Below are positions 1-11,797 of a DNA stretch of 64,000 nt, piece after piece. Under the pieces are notes generated by a model, which was given only the letters and a program-made list of their open reading frames with translations, was not told the origin of the DNA and searched no databases. Each line of letters starts with the position of its first letter. The stretch's first letter is position 1. The position numbers and the translations under genes are program-made. Where the stretch lies: the NCBI GenBank assembly GCA_003996215.1, contig QJPP01001692.1, positions 147,723 to 211,722 on the forward strand, in the 5' to 3' direction. This DNA comes from Jaltomata sinuosa. Lineage: Eukaryota > Streptophyta > Magnoliopsida > Solanales > Solanaceae.

Positions 1-1460
1 AAGGATGGATCGTATGGAGGATAGGATGGTGAATGTTGAGAGTCCTAATCGGGTGGACTCACCTCATACCAATCATGGGTCGGGAGCAAATAGGAACACG
101 AGTTCCTCAATGATTATTACCTCGGGGCATGCACGTGAGTTATACAACCACCGAAACAACCCAAGCCCTACCCAACAAATCCAATAACCCTCCTACCTAA
201 TGTCTAACTTTCCGAACAATGTTAGACAAAGCTCCACTCATCCAAATTACCCTCTACAAGGGGAACATCCTTTTGTAGAAAACCAAAACCAAACTCCACT
301 TTGAAATGCATCACATAACTAAACCCAAGAGCCTTACCATAGCCACCGCAATCCACTCTACAAAGAGTTTGGAGAAGCAAATGCTAATAGGAACTATGAT
401 GGACCTCAACATGGTGGAAGATAAGGTTATTGTATACCGACAGATCAAGTGCAACCCAGAGGTTATGGTTGGAATCAAGGTGCAAGATTGCAAGGTAATA
501 GATATTGAGGTGAATGGTTTGATGATCACAATGATGGTCATTATGGTAATCATGGTGAAAGCTATGGTGGCCACTATGACAAGAGGTATGGTTATCGTTA
601 AGAAGATCATGGTGACCATGATAGATGATTGCACACCATCAAGGTTACTCTTACAACATTCAAAGGTAGTAGTGATTCAGAAGAATTCCTTGAGTGGAGG
701 TTGCAAAGTGAAAGGATCTTTTTCACCAATAACATTTCGTATTCTTTGAAAGCCAAGTATGCCCTTACTCAATTTGAGGGAATCCACATGGTGGGAGTCC
801 AAAGTGAGAGAACGAGCCCGAGATCTCATTTATGATTTTCCTACATGGCAAGAGTTGTTGGCGTTAATGGAAGTGAGGTATGTTACACCTACTTATCATC
901 AAGAAGTCAGCAAGAAGGTGTACATGCTTCAACAAGATGCCAAGAGTGTTGCAGAATATTATGATGAGTTCGAGAGCTTGAGAATGAGGTCCAAAGTTGA
1001 TGAGCCTATACTAAACACGGTGATCCAGTTTGTGACCAACTTGAGACAAGATATCTCAAATCCCATGAGACTTCAACACTATGCTAGTTTAGAGGAGGCT
1101 TTTCATGATGCCTCTACAATTGAAAAGGACTTGAAGTAAGAGAAAGCATACAAGCCCAAGTTCACCTCAACTTCATCATGGAGCAAGGATGAAGATAAGT
1201 GGAAGTCGTTGTCTCACCATGAGTACTCCAAAGGTAGTGGTCAAGCTACTCAAGCTAAAGCCGACTACAAGGTGAAAGGGGATGACAAAGCTAAAGGAGG
1301 TACATTTGTGAAACCTAACATTCCTTGTCCTTCTACCATTAAATGTTTTAGATGCCAAGGTAGAGGACATATTGCAAGTGAGTGTCCTAATAAAAGACCC
1401 ATTGTGGCCTTGTTTGATGGATATTGTATGGATATGAGGAGGAGTGTGAGGAAAAAATAA
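1..1460 (+). pseudogene. gag: Gag of element A (broken)
   Basis: Gag is the capsid/nucleocapsid precursor that packages element RNA. The first 187 bases encode the N-terminal coiled-coil/low-complexity part, closely matching minus-strand gag D (9450-9635). A Gly/Tyr/Asp/Arg-rich stretch follows at about 390-630. The capsid core at about 630-1139 has the order FKGSS...EEFLEW...TWWES...YYDEFE. A CCHC zinc knuckle (CFRCQGRGHIASEC) lies at 1344-1385. The reading frame changes several times and TAA codons interrupt it at 1137 and 1458, so no full-length product is possible. Unlike copies D and I, this copy keeps the Trp codon after EFLE near 690. Assignment rests on motif order and on near-identity with the other copies here. 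Confidence 0.8.
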
Positions 1461-2560
1461 AGAACAATGAGCTTAATGAAGAAGAACCATTGGTTTGTGA
1501 TGAAGAGAAGTTAGAGAAAAATGTAAATTTTGCTCATCTCTTGAGGAGAGGAGAACTTCTATAATATGAAGATGGTAAGCCTGGTAAGGAAAGAGGATAA
1601 AGCCTCAAAAATTGATGTTGAGCCTTGCAAGTGAATGAGAACTTACCATGCGTCGTGAGACGAATCATGGGGGTACTTGATAAAGAAGAGCTTGATCAAA
1701 GAGAGAACTTGTTCCATGCTCATTGCAAGATCATGGATAAGGTATGTGCTCTTATTATTGATAATGGGAGTTGCACCAATATTTTGAGTGAAACCTTGAT
1801 TGAACGAATGCAACTTCCTAGTGAGAAGCATCCTTTCCCCTGCAAGTTACAATGGCTCAATGAAAATGGTGAGATGAAGGTGAATAAGCAAGAAACCATA
1901 AGGTTTGGCATTGGAAAGTATCAAGATGAGATTTTATGTGATATTGTGCCCATGCTAGCATGTCATAAGTTGCTTGGTAGACTGTGGCAATTTTATAGGG
2001 ATGTGCAACATCATGAGAGGTCTAACAAGTACTCATTTGTATTTGGAGGACAAAAGTTTAACCTTGCACCCTTGACACCCTATCAAGTGAGTGAGGATTA
2101 TAGAATCATGAAAGAAATATGGGAAGTGATTCGAAGGGAAGGAATTGAAAGTAATAAGAGAGAAGTGTTGCTAATACATAAAGAGAAGGACTTGTCCAAT
2201 AAGGAAGATGACTTGCTTGTGAATATGGATCCAAGTAAATTCTTGAAAGACATGGATGAGGAACACTCTTTAGTGGGACTCATCAACATAGAGGTTGTAG
2301 TGCACACTAACCAAGGTACTAGCATTTTGTCTAGTACTAATTCTTCTCTTTTTCAAGTTCATAAAGGATTGCTTTCCAATGAGGTTTCTCAAAGATTGCC
2401 TCACAAAGATAGAATGACAAGTGTCATAAGATCCAACTTTAAGGATTCCAACTTGAGAGAGAAAAGAGAGGACCAATCCTATTGGTCCAAGATAATTCTT
2501 GAGATGGGAATGCCTTGTAAGCCAAGGTTGGAACATGAGCATGTCAAGGTGGCCTCTCTA
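1461..2560 (+). pseudogene. Retroviral-type aspartic protease and linker of element A
   Basis: An open frame from 1625 begins with a segment matching the autonomous copy at about 63035-63130 (KEELDQRENLFHA). The aspartic protease follows. The catalytic triad reads Asp-Asn-Gly (codons from 1760) where copy I has Asp-Ser-Gly, so this copy may be inactive. The flap and C-terminal part continue through CDIVPMLACHKLLGR to about 2000, then LTPYQVSEDY at about 2080. Around 2300-2400 the frame matches the segment that precedes reverse transcriptase in autonomous copies (TNQGTSIL...LLSNEV). The RT itself is absent and the frame passes into unrelated, then integrase-like sequence. The 371-codon frame ends at 2740. 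Bases 1461-1624 hold a decayed Gag tail. Confidence 0.75.
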
Positions 2561-3610
2561 ACCCAAGGTATGTACCCACCCCTTTTGGTTCCAATTGACC
2601 CTTGGAGTCATGATGACATTTATGTTGTGGTAGGTAGACTTTTTAGAATGAGTGCTTATATGCCCTATCATGAACATGTTAATGTCTTGCGTCTTACATC
2701 TTTGTTTGACGCCAATGTGCTTAGTTTACATGGCACCTGAATTTGGGATGCCAATTTTATATGTTGTTTGTTGAAGAGTCCATGTGTACAATTAGTACCT
2801 AGATCATGATACCAACTTCTTGTTACCTTCATATGGGTAGATAACTTGAAGTGTTAGGTTGGACTCTTGAGAGCATGCTTGAGCTCTTGATTGAAGGGTA
2901 CCCAACTTCTTGGGAGGACCACATGTTTTTGAATGAATGTGTTGCTAAAAGATCCCTCGTTCCCTTCCCAAGCATGCCTATTTTGGAAGATACCCTCCCT
3001 TTGAAGAGTTGTCTGAAAAGAAAGGATGACACTTGTGTGTTGAACCAAATATTGTTATCATGTGTACAAACATGTGAGAATATGCTTGATAGGATCCTTG
3101 TGCCTAAATGTAAGCTTGCCTATGAGGATATCATGATTGACACTATTGATGTTGTTACCTTTCTTTACTATCTTTTTGCATATGATGATATTCGTGTTTG
3201 TGGTGAATATGCATCTTATGTGGGTGTGAGTCTTATAACAAGTGAAGTGTACCAAAATGTCATCACTCTATCCTTAGGTGTTCCCCGCTGTTGTGCTTTG
3301 CTTGATGCAATTCATGTTCTTATTAGCATTCTTGCATGTGAAAACACCTTTGATGAGACTAGAGTGGTAAATACCTTCCTCTATTACCTCTTTGCATTCG
3401 ATGATGTGAATGCTTATGTTGAAATTGCATGTAGAAGGAGTAGGCATGCCTTTGGTTTATTCCATTGTGTGTGACCAAGTGGTACCTTCCTTTGATGGGT
3501 ACTATTTTTGTGATGGGTTTAACAACCAATTCCTTTGTACTCCATATGTTGACTATTTTGTCATTGCAATAGAGAATGTTTGGTTGTATCTTGAGAATGT
3601 GCCTCTTTCT
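2561..3610 (+). pseudogene. Integrase remnant fused to FLYYLFAYDD modules (element A)
   Basis: At 2569-2740 the translation follows the start of a gypsy integrase core: PWSHDD for PWxDISMDF, VVVGRLFRM for VVVDRFSKM, then LSLHG for VxLHG. At about 2860-3010 it follows the later core segment (PTSWEDH, then a decayed FAYNRS region). From about 3050 to 3480 two modules of roughly 70 residues follow, each ending TFLYYLFA(Y/F)DD (3157-3189 and 3373-3405). The tail WLYLENVP near 3585 matches the C-terminal tail of the N1 and N2 proteins. The modules have no function I recognise. Stops at 2740 and 3474 show decay. The integrase assignment is by eye and moderate; the module identity across copies is clear. 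Confidence 0.65.
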
Positions 3611-4313
3611 CCTATTACTCTTTTCTTTTCTTTCTTGTTTGGATCAAATACACCTTTTTCAACTTCTTCTTCTCCAAGACTCCATGAACACCAAGAACAT
3701 TAAGAATAACCCACAATATGAACGTTAAGATTTTGAACTAAGATTTTCTTTAAATTTGATATTTGAATTCCCCTTGTCTAGGAGAACAAACTATCGAAGT
3801 AATTCCATCTCCTATGGTCCAAAGATGAAAATATTTGTAATATTCTGAACCATTCATGAACATCATAGCAAAATTAAAATTCAATCGAACCCAAATTTGA
3901 AATCCTTCTTCTTCAAGGTATGAAGAACACTATGCACATGAAGAACATTCAAATTTTAAACTCAATGGATTTCAACTATGATTCACACAAAATTTAAGAT
4001 TTGAACTCCTTGTGATAGGGAGAACAAACCTCAATACCTTTGAATCTCCAATTGAACCCAGATCTTAAACCCACTTGTTGGACCTTCAAGCTTTTGTTCA
4101 CCCAACAATGGTGAAAACTACAAATCTTCTCCAAACAGGCTCAAATTTTAGATCTAGACTCAATCAATACTAGAGAACACGATTATATATTAGAAACTCA
4201 AACAAAACAAAAAATCAATTTTTTTTTGAATTTTCTCAAAAACCATTTCAATAATTTTTTTTCAAATTTATGAACCTAGGATTAAGAATTAATGTAATAA
4301 TCATTTAACCTAA
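3611..4313 (-). other. Untranslated leader of element B (minus)
   Basis: This stretch has no convincing coding frame. It is A/T-rich sequence with repeated phrases such as 'gaacaccatgaacatgaagaac' and 'caaatttgagatttgaactcc'. It closely parallels 10265-10948 and 39600-40281, which also sit between a primer site and a gag or junction. In minus orientation it follows the primer site at 4314-4325. It is cut off at its gag-proximal side where plus-strand element A begins, so B is an LTR-plus-leader stub. Confidence 0.6.
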
Positions 4314-4325
4314 GCTCTAATACCA
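4314..4325 (-). other. Primer binding site of element B
   Basis: Read on the minus strand the site is TGGTATTAGAGC, one base from TGGTATCAGAGC, which pairs with the 3' end of plant initiator/elongator tRNA-Met. It lies two bases from the LTR edge, as in the other family-X copies. Confidence 0.7.
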
Positions 4326-4327
4326 AA

Positions 4328-5138
4328 TTATAAGATCTTGATTAGGGAGACTAATCGAAATCCAACGTGGAATTGAAATAAACAAAACATATATGGATTA
4401 ACATTAAGAAATTTCAATTATGGGCAACAAGGGACTTTATACCCTCACCTCCCAATTGATTACAATAACCAAATGATAAACCAACTATAATCAATAAGGT
4501 AGAAGTACTCTAAATGAATTCACATATGAGTATTCTCATGTAAAATTCAAGCAAAAGAAGTTATCAAGCAACCAAGGGAATCCACCCTTAATCACTCATC
4601 TAAACTATTAGAATCTACCCAATAGTAGTATTAGGAATCCACCCAATAGATTTCTACACTACATTAACTAATTGGGAATTCACCCAAGATAGCAAGCTAA
4701 ACTCTCAAAGAGATATTCCATATCAATTCACCAACAACTAAGGAGCTAAAGGGAAGGGAACCCCTATTTATAGCTATTACATCAAGGTCTAAAAGTGACC
4801 TTGGAAGACTTCAAAAATGGGCCCATGATGGGTCTGGTGCGGCTAGAGGTGCATTTAAAGTGCTGAATGCACCAGCCATTATGCTGGTCACACCTTTAGG
4901 TGTGAAGGTGGTGTGCATTTCACACCAGATAATGTGCGTGTCACACCACCGGGTAGATTCACTGGCAGCCTCTTCTTTGCTCCAAACGATCATCCAAATA
5001 TGGAATTGCTTCACTTGTAGTGTAATGAGGCTCTTCCAAGATCCCTTTTGTACTCCAAGGGTGAGTGTGGCTTGGATCCTCTTGTCTAGACCTTGAAGTA
5101 TAGGTCTAGCATGAATGTTGCTAGGCGATATCATATCA
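4328..5138 (-). repeat. 5' LTR of element B (family X)
   Basis: On the minus strand this LTR starts TGATATGATATCGCC (right edge 5138) and ends at 4328, where a mutated TATAA replaces the usual TATCA. A TATA box (TATAAATAG on the minus strand) lies at 4765-4772. The U3 part (5138 down to about 4950) is open as codons and gives a peptide with the pattern HARPILQGLDKRIQA, related to the TRSQAKELQ peptide of other family-X LTRs. The right flank is the gag/protease junction of element D, so B was inserted into D. Flank bases ACATT at 5139-5143 would be the target duplication, but the partner end is not in the window. Confidence 0.75.
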
Positions 5139-5248
5139 ACATTCACTTGCAAAGGCTCATCATCATTATACTCTAGAGGCACCTTTGTATTCATAAGACA
5201 AGTAAAGTTTGACCTCTCTTATATCCTCTCATCATCATCATTCAAAGG
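5139..5248 (-). pseudogene. gag: Gag-protease junction fragment of element D, left of the solo LTR
   Basis: Minus-strand codons here read YNDDEPLQVNV preceded by a decayed NFTCLMN, matching the segment DERVNFACFM...NEELKVN of copy I (about 62955-63040). It is the continuation of the gag at 8077-9725 once the solo LTR and its AAAGG duplication are removed. It ends at 5138, where element B's LTR begins. Confidence 0.6.
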
Positions 5249-5559
5249 TGTAACACCCCATATTCTACGTATATTAGTTATATTCATATAGACTTGACAT
5301 AGACTTTGTTTTATAAGTGAGGAACAAGTTTTTTATATGAGTAGTGATGGTTTAACATAGATTAGAAGGTGCTGTAATGCCCCATATGTTTCAGCACGTA
5401 TACGGTCGAGTTAACCTCAATGAAAGTATTTAAACTCGAGATGATAAGGTGGTATTTGAGCTTAATGTTTAGGGTGAAGTGTTAAGTTAAAGCAAAAGGG
5501 ATTAAGATTTAGGAAATGGAATAAAATAAGTGAGCTTCTTGCTTGACTTAACTAAGCTA

Positions 5560-5786
5560 GTAGGTGACAAGTAGGTCACCTACTTGTCCTTATTTGCCAA
5601 CCTAAGGAACCAAGTAGGTGCATCACCTACTAAGGCTTTGGACCAGCTTAGAGGGCCAAGTACCATCACCCACTTGAATAAATTTTGGCCCAAACTAAGT
5701 GAAAGAAAAGAGAAGAATGGGAAGCCAAGGCCCAATAAGCTTAAGTCCACAAAGGCCCAAGTTAAATGGCCAAGTAGGTGCATCAC
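5560..5786 (+). repeat. Cluster of short inverted repeats built on GTAGGTG/CACCTAC
   Basis: Three related hairpin-capable sites occur in the solo LTR: GTAGGTGAC...GTCACCTAC at about 5560-5583, GTAGGTGCATCACCTAC at 5614-5630, and a decayed copy near 5774-5788. Equivalent sites are in the complete element's LTRs near 19710-19775 and 27448-27515. They sit a few hundred bases upstream of the probable leader start. Confidence 0.6.
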
Positions 5787-7216
5787 CAACTTAATAATTT
5801 ATGACCCAAAATGAGCAAGAAAGTCGGCCTAAGCAGGTCCTTTTAAAAGGGATAATCAGTTCATTTCTTCATTTTAACTTGAAAAAAAAAACAGATTTGT
5901 CAAGTTTCTCTCTTGCTCTATCTTAGCTTCTACAGCAGCCCTAAAATTCTTATTAGGGTTCTTGGAATTTCCTTTTCTTCTAAGCTAAAGGTAAGTGAAT
6001 AAATTATGAGCTTAGCTTAAGAAGATTATGGGAATTATGTTCTTTATGTTTATAGAATAGGACAATCCTCTCTAAGTTTGGCAGTCACACTTTTCTTGCT
6101 CATTAAGAGACTTTTCTCTTCTTCTTTTGTAAGTGTGAAGAGAAGTTCAAGTTCTTGAAGAAGTATCAAGAGATAAATTTCCAGAATTTGAGGTAAAGTC
6201 ACGACCCATTTTTGCCCCTCTTTAGGAGAATTGCTTGTGAGCTTTTGTCAAGAACTCATAGGGTGCTGATTGGAATCCTTGAGTTCAATATTTTCTTATT
6301 GTGTTGAAGGATGTTTGGGGCTGTTTTATGAGCTGTTTTATATGTATATGTTGGGAACAACTTCTTTGACCTTTTAAAAGGGTGTGTGAAGTTGTATTGA
6401 AGTATGAAAGGAGGGTGTGGTGATACACCACTTAATTGGGTGTTATGTGAACTTGCTGCCTGTCACACTTTTATATACTATTTGGTATATGTTGTGAAGC
6501 ACAAGGTGTTTGGGGGACCTTATAAGAAGTTTGTATAGTATATGTGTTTATAGGAGAAGAGGTTAAAAGAATACTCTTGATTTGATCAATTACGAGCTTA
6601 CTGCTCGATTACTGATTTAGTGAGATCAAGTAGTCCAAATTGGTTAATCAGCTACTAATACTAGTTTTTCCACTTATTTCATTGTAGATAAATAATCTGA
6701 AAGGGAGAAGCTTAATTCGTTGTAATATTCGAGTTGCACAGGAAGGTATGTAAAGGCTATTCAATTTTAGATTCTTTGGCATGAAGTCCTATCCTTGTGT
6801 TTCTATCAACAAAGTGAGCTATTTAGGTGCTCTTCCTAGTAACGGACATAGTGGCAGCGTACAATCTCAATAGGTTGCTAAAGATCTTTTCCTCAATCCT
6901 TAGTGTATCAAAGTACTTCAATATGTGTTTACTATTAGATCTGTATGTTTATTCTTCCAAGTACTAGTATGACAAAGGTATTCTTTACAACAAGCTTCAT
7001 GAGTTATTCTCTAAGCCAAATTAGGTTCATTGTGTCATATAAGTTCCTAAATATTACATTGATGTTACATTTGCTTGTTATGTCATTGTTACTGCTTTAA
7101 GTGCATATTCACGTGTCATGTACTACTGGTCCATAGTTTTGAGCTCAATAATGATTCTCACTACTAAAAAAATAATCTCAAAGATTAAAGAAACTTCATG
7201 AAGTAATCTATATATG

Positions 7217-7376
7217 TATCGGTGGTAGCCCAGGGGTAAAAGCCTAGCATGGGTCAATCCTTATTTATGTACTTATGGGTGGCAGTCTAGGGGCAAAAGC
7301 CTAGCATGGGTTGATCCTAATTTATATATTTACGAGGGCAGCATCTGAGGGGTTAAATTGCCTAGCATGGGACTCC
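7217..7376 (+). repeat. Triple 57-bp tandem repeat inside the solo LTR
   Basis: Three head-to-tail units start at 7217, 7274 and 7331, sharing GGTGGCAG...AGGGGCAAAAGCCTAGCATGGG. The third is more diverged and shorter. The same array lies at about 18230-18385 and 25968-26125 in the complete element (minus strand), so it is an old feature of this LTR lineage. Confidence 0.75.
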
Positions 7377-8076
7377 TCTTCTACCACTAATCAGTTGTTC
7401 ATTTGTAACACATGTCTTACAAAGATTATAAAGCAAAGAAGAGTAAAGAAAAGAATATAATATACATGATTGTACAAGTGTAAGCAAAGGTGGTCTTCTG
7501 TTCTTATCTACATATTTATGCATTGATACCTGATTCCATTTGAGCTCTTGTTTTACATATGATTTACTTTATGCCTTAGATATTTAGTACATTCTCTTGT
7601 ACTGATGTTCCTCATGAGAGACGCTTCATTTCATGCCACAGGCATAGGTACTCCAGCTAGTAGGCCTTCCAAATAGGAGCACACAGGATACTCATTTGCT
7701 GTTGGTGAGCTCCAGGTTAATTCGAGGCTTTACCGAGTCTTTGGTATATATTTTTAGTATTGTATAGTTAAGGGTAAGGAGGAGCCTTGTCCTGACCTAA
7801 ACTAATATTGTTCATATTGTAGAGGCTTTTTAGACTAATGTTAAAGTAAAGCTTAGCTATGCCTTGTCTCTTAATAATTGTAGCCTCAACGGTCAAATCA
7901 TGTACTTATATTTTGGGCCTATCTACATTTGTCTTGTTATTAAGGTAGTTTATCTATAGTCAAAGCTTCATAATTGTAATAGTTATATGCATGATAATCG
8001 TAGGTTATAAGTTAGTTCTCTCGGGCCTTTAGGGCATCGGGTGCCTGTTCGTCTAAATGGAATTTGAGGTGTGACA

Positions 8077-9725
8077 AAAGGTGTTTTATCATCATCACCT
8101 TTGGTATCATCCTCTCCACTGTCTTCACCAAACTCTTCATCATCTTTGGTATGGTACCCATCTTTGTAAGCCACAATTGTTCTTTGGTTGGGGCACCCAT
8201 TAGCAATGTGTCCCCTTCCTTGACATCTAAAGCATTGGATAATAGAAGGATGAGAAAAGTTAGGTTCTGACTGGTTACCTTCCTTAGCCTTATCATTCCA
8301 CTTGGTCTTATCAACAACCTTCACTTGTATAGCTTGACCACTACCCTTTGTGTATTCCCGAGTGGTAGAAGACTTCCACTTGTCATTGCTCTTGCTCCAT
8401 GAGAAAGTTGTAGTACCCTTGGCTTTGAATGATTTCTCATCTTTCAAGTCAATCTCTACCTTGGTAGCATCATGATAGGCTTCCTCCAAGCTAGCATAGT
8501 GTTTGAGTCACATCGACTTTGAGATGTCTTGCTTTAAGTTGGTGACAAACTGTATCACCGTGTTCAACATTGGCTCATCAAGCTTAGACTTCATTCTCAA
8601 ACTTTTGAACTCATCATAATACTCCTCAACACTTTTAGTTCCTTGATGAAGTATGTACACCTTCTTGAGAACTTATTGATGATAAGTAGGTGTAACATAC
8701 CTCACTTCCATAAGTGCTAGAAACTCTTGCCATGTAGGCAAATCATGAATGAGATCTCGGGATCGTTCTCTCACTTTGGACTCCCACCATGTGGATGCAT
8801 ACCCCTCAAATTGAGTAATGGCATACTTGGCTTTCAACGCATTTGAAATGTTATTAGTGAGAAAGATCCGCCCACTTTGTAGTCACCCTTCAAGGAATTC
8901 TTCTGGATCACTCCTACCTTTGAAGGTTGGAAGAGTAACCTTGATGGTATTCAATCCTCTATCATGGCCACCACGATCTCCTTGACAATAACCATATCTA
9001 TCATCATAGTGACCACCATATCTATCACTCCAATTACCATAAAAATCACTGTTGCAATCATCATACCATTCACCTCGATCTCCCTGGCCTTGCCATCTTG
9101 CACCTTGATTCTGACCATAACCTATGGGTTGCACTCTATCTCTTGGTGCGCTATAACCTTGTCTTCCACCATGTTGAGGTCCATCATAGTTCCTATTAGC
9201 AAACATCTCCTCATACTCTTTGTAGAATGGGTTATGGTGGCTATATTGGTAAGGCTCTTGGTTTTGGTTATGGGGTACATGCAAGTTAGCATATTATGCA
9301 TTTCAAAGTGGAGTTCGATTTTGGTTTTCTACAAAAGGACGTTCCTCTTGTAGCGGGTAATTTGGATGAGTGGAGCTTTGTCTAACATTGTTCAGAAAGT
9401 TAGACATTAGGTAGGATGGTTGTTGGATTTGTGGGGTGGGGATTGGATTATTTCAGGGGTTGCATAACTCACATGCATGCCCCAGGGTAATCGTTATTGA
9501 GGAACTCATGTTCCTATTTGCTCCCGACCCATGAGTGGTATGAGGTGAGTCCTCCCGATTAGGACTCCCAACAATCACTATCTGATCCTCCATACGATCC
9601 ATCCTTCCTTTCATATCCGCTATACTCCCATTCATATTCGCTAATTGCCTTGTGATTGAGGCAAAGTCTGCCTCAACACTAAAGGAACCCTATCCTTCAT
9701 GAGCACAATCAAGTGCTTTAGACAT
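8077..9725 (-). pseudogene. gag: Gag of element D (broken)
   Basis: Read on the minus strand from an ATG at 9725, four bases past a predicted intron. The N-terminus carries a coiled-coil-like stretch (about 9560-9650, MNGSIADMKGRMDRMEDQ), then a Gly/Tyr/Arg/Asp-rich region (about 8960-9200), then the capsid core with TFKGRSDPEEFLEG. A TGA follows directly after that motif, near 8880. The capsid core continues through EYYDEFK/SLRMK-like codons to about 8500. The CCHC knuckle CFRCQGRGHIANGC is at about 8190-8240. A second stop sits near codon 12 (HEG*GSF). The AAAGG-flanked solo LTR cuts the gene at 8077; its remainder is 5139-5248. The product would bind and package element RNA, but this copy cannot make it. 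Confidence 0.8.
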
Positions 9726-9730
9726 TGCAC

Positions 9731-9800
9731 CTGTAAATTCAACAAACGAGGTTAGTAGAAATGGTTCCTCACCTTCTCGTATGTATTATGCTCAACTTAC
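9731..9800 (-). other. Predicted leader intron of element D
   Basis: On the minus strand AAG|GTAAGT (donor at 9800) is followed by a TACTAAC branch-point match and TTTACAG|GTGC (acceptor at 9731), 70 nt in all. It ends just before the gag ATG at 9725. The same arrangement recurs at 34091-34159, 36189-36255, 38759-38827, 40763-40831, 46650-46717, 51313-51380 and 61273-61340. Confidence 0.6.
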
Positions 9801-10962
9801 CTTCTATGCATCTTCCAAAGATTGATAATGAACTCCCCTTGCTCAACCAAGTCATAGAAGGACGACTCAAAATCAAACAGACGGAGTCAAGAAGGTTTTC
9901 CAACAAATGCTTAAATGATAAAAACTCACAAGAAATTGGTACGAAAAGAAAATAGACACAAGAGATCTAATCGCAACTAAGTAGACATAAATACTTGTTG
10001 TTAATTTGTCTTTTGATTTCTAGATGATAGGAGAATCAAAGAAATGAAACTAAGAAGATTAAACCTGAGATTTGATGAAGGAAATCGGTTTTGCAACTTT
10101 CAGCCCTTGCCAAGGTTGATGCATTTTGCACAAGACAAAGTGCTCTTTGCACCTCAACTTCGCATGTAAAAAACAGATTGTCACTTCCCTGGGGCAAAGT
10201 GGTGGCGCGAAATGCACCAGGCAGAGTGCGCAATGCACCTGCTCCACACCTGCCCTAGGCAAAACACTATAGCATTCACTTTTGTACTCGTTTTTCTATT
10301 TTTTGTACTTTATCCTCCTAGTACTTTCCCTTTTTGGTACTAACACAAGTACTCTTTCCTTTTTCTTCTTCTTTGGATCAAACACCTTAAATTCACCTTC
10401 TTATTCAAGAACACCAAGAATAACTTATGAATTTCAAATTTGCAGCTCTCTCAATTTAACTCAGATTGACTCCAAATTTGAAATGTAGCCTCTCCTTGAT
10501 ATAGAGAACAAAGCCCGGTACAAATTAGAATCAATTCAATACAAATTGAAGATATGCATACCCCTCAAATTCAAACTTCAAAATGGTAGATCCTTCAAAC
10601 CTCAACCAAATGCTTCCAAATTGGAGATTTAAGCTCCTTGTGAATAGGAAATCAAAGCTCAATAGGTTTGAAGTCTCAAATCAGCTCAGATCTATAAAAC
10701 CCTTGAACTTGTTATTCAAGCTTCTTCACCCAATAAAGGTGAATTCTTTAATTCAACTTCAAACAAGCTCAAATCTCAGACTCAATTGATACTAGAGAAC
10801 ACAATTCTAGTATCAGGATTTCAAACAAAAACTACATCAAATAATTTTTTTGTAAAAATTTTCTCAAAACATTTTTCACAATTTTTTTTTTGTTTTTTAG
10901 ATTTATGAACCTAGGATTAAGTATTGTGAGAACAATCCTTTAGCCTAAGCTCTGATACCAAA
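9801..10962 (-). other. Untranslated leader and primer site of element D
   Basis: Non-coding, A/T-rich leader between 5' LTR and gag, resembling 3611-4313 and 39497-40281. The primer site is at 10949-10960 (TGGTATCAGAGC on the minus strand, an exact match), two bases from the LTR. No other feature is visible. Confidence 0.7.
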
Positions 10963-11797
10963 TGATAAGATCTCGATTAGGGAGATTAATTAAAATCCAA
11001 ACGCGAAAATGAAATAAACAAAAGATATATGAATCAAAGCTAATTAATCAAGTTTATGGGCAACAAGGGACTTTGTACTCTCACCTCCCAATTGAACCTA
11101 ATCAACCAACAATAATTCCTCAATTAAACAACAGAGAAAATCAAATGAATCCACAAATACATGACTCTATATGATTAATCAAGTAAAGAAGTTAACAAGC
11201 AATCAAAGGAATCCACCCTTAATTACTCAACTACCTATTAGGAATCCACCTAATAGACTATTAGGAATCCACCCAATAAATTTCTACAACTAGAGTAACC
11301 AATTGGGAATGCACCCAAACTACAAGCTAATTTAGCAACTACAAGCTTTCAAAGTAATTCATAAATATTCATCAAATCTAAGTAATGGAATTGACTAAGG
11401 CATGTATTTATAGTATTTGCCTTGTACAATTAAAGGCCCAAAAGTGACCTTGGAAGATCCTAAATTTGGCCCATGACGGGTTTGGTGCATTTGGAAGTTC
11501 TGGTCACACAAGGAGAAGTGCCCAATGCACTTGGGGTCACACCTGGGGTGCATTAGGAGGTGTTGGTCACACTAGGGGAAGTGCCCAATGCACCCTGGTT
11601 GCACCTCTAGGCAGAATCTATGTCAGCCTCTTTTTCATCCCATGCGATCATCCACAAGTTATAAATCCTTGATCGACGCTCCTCAATGGTCTCCAAAGCC
11701 TTTTTCTTCATGAATAGAGCTTGTATGGCTTGGAGTTATTAAGCTTGATTTTGAGTGAACGACCTTGTAGGGGTTTCCAAGCTATTATATCGTATTA
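10963..11797 (-). repeat. 5' LTR of element D (family X)
   Basis: On the minus strand it starts at 11797 with a mutated TAATACGATAT (TGATACGATAT in intact copies) and ends TTATCA at 10963, next to the primer site. The TATA box (TATAAATA, minus) is at 11405-11412. Its right flank is a plus-strand family-X gag fragment cut inside the zinc knuckle (11798 onward), so D was inserted into element C. Confidence 0.8.

Larger units (their letters stand above)
1..3610 (+). mobile_element. Element A: decayed family-X (N3-type) LTR retrotransposon, 5' end outside window
   Basis: The block reads in order gag, zinc knuckle, protease, a short linker, integrase-like remnants, then two FLYYLFA(Y/F)DD modules, all on the plus strand. 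No reverse transcriptase or RNase H is visible between protease and integrase, whereas full gypsy Pol has both. The same abbreviated order recurs in element G (30241-34372, minus). The 5' LTR and leader lie left of the window. The 3' end stops near 3610, where minus-strand leader sequence of element B begins, so the 3' LTR is missing. Many stops and frameshifts show that this copy is dead. The exact right edge is uncertain by a few tens of bases. Confidence 0.75.
5249..8076 (+). mobile_element. Solo LTR of a Tekay-like element
   Basis: This 2.8 kb unit starts TGTAACACCCC and ends GGTGTGACA, and it is flanked on both sides by AAAGG (5244-5248 and 8077-8081). It is the reverse-complement relative of the two LTRs of the complete element at 17528-27835: the last 80 bases match the antisense of 17528-17610, and the internal 57-bp repeats and GTAGGTG palindromes are shared. 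There is no internal region, so it is a solo LTR left by LTR-LTR recombination. It interrupts gag of element D. Frames inside it (for example near 5580-5815) are LTR sequence and not genes. It is clearly diverged from the complete element's LTRs, so it comes from an older insertion or another subfamily. Confidence 0.9.

Noticed and set aside
5249..8076. A complete Tekay-type element at this position
   Set aside because: Only one LTR is present between the AAAGG duplications, with no primer site, purine tract or coding region, so it is a solo LTR.
7983..8076. The C-terminal frame VTPQIPFRRTG... after Gag D as part of Gag
   Set aside because: These codons lie in the solo LTR beyond the AAAGG duplication; the true continuation of Gag D is at 5139-5248.
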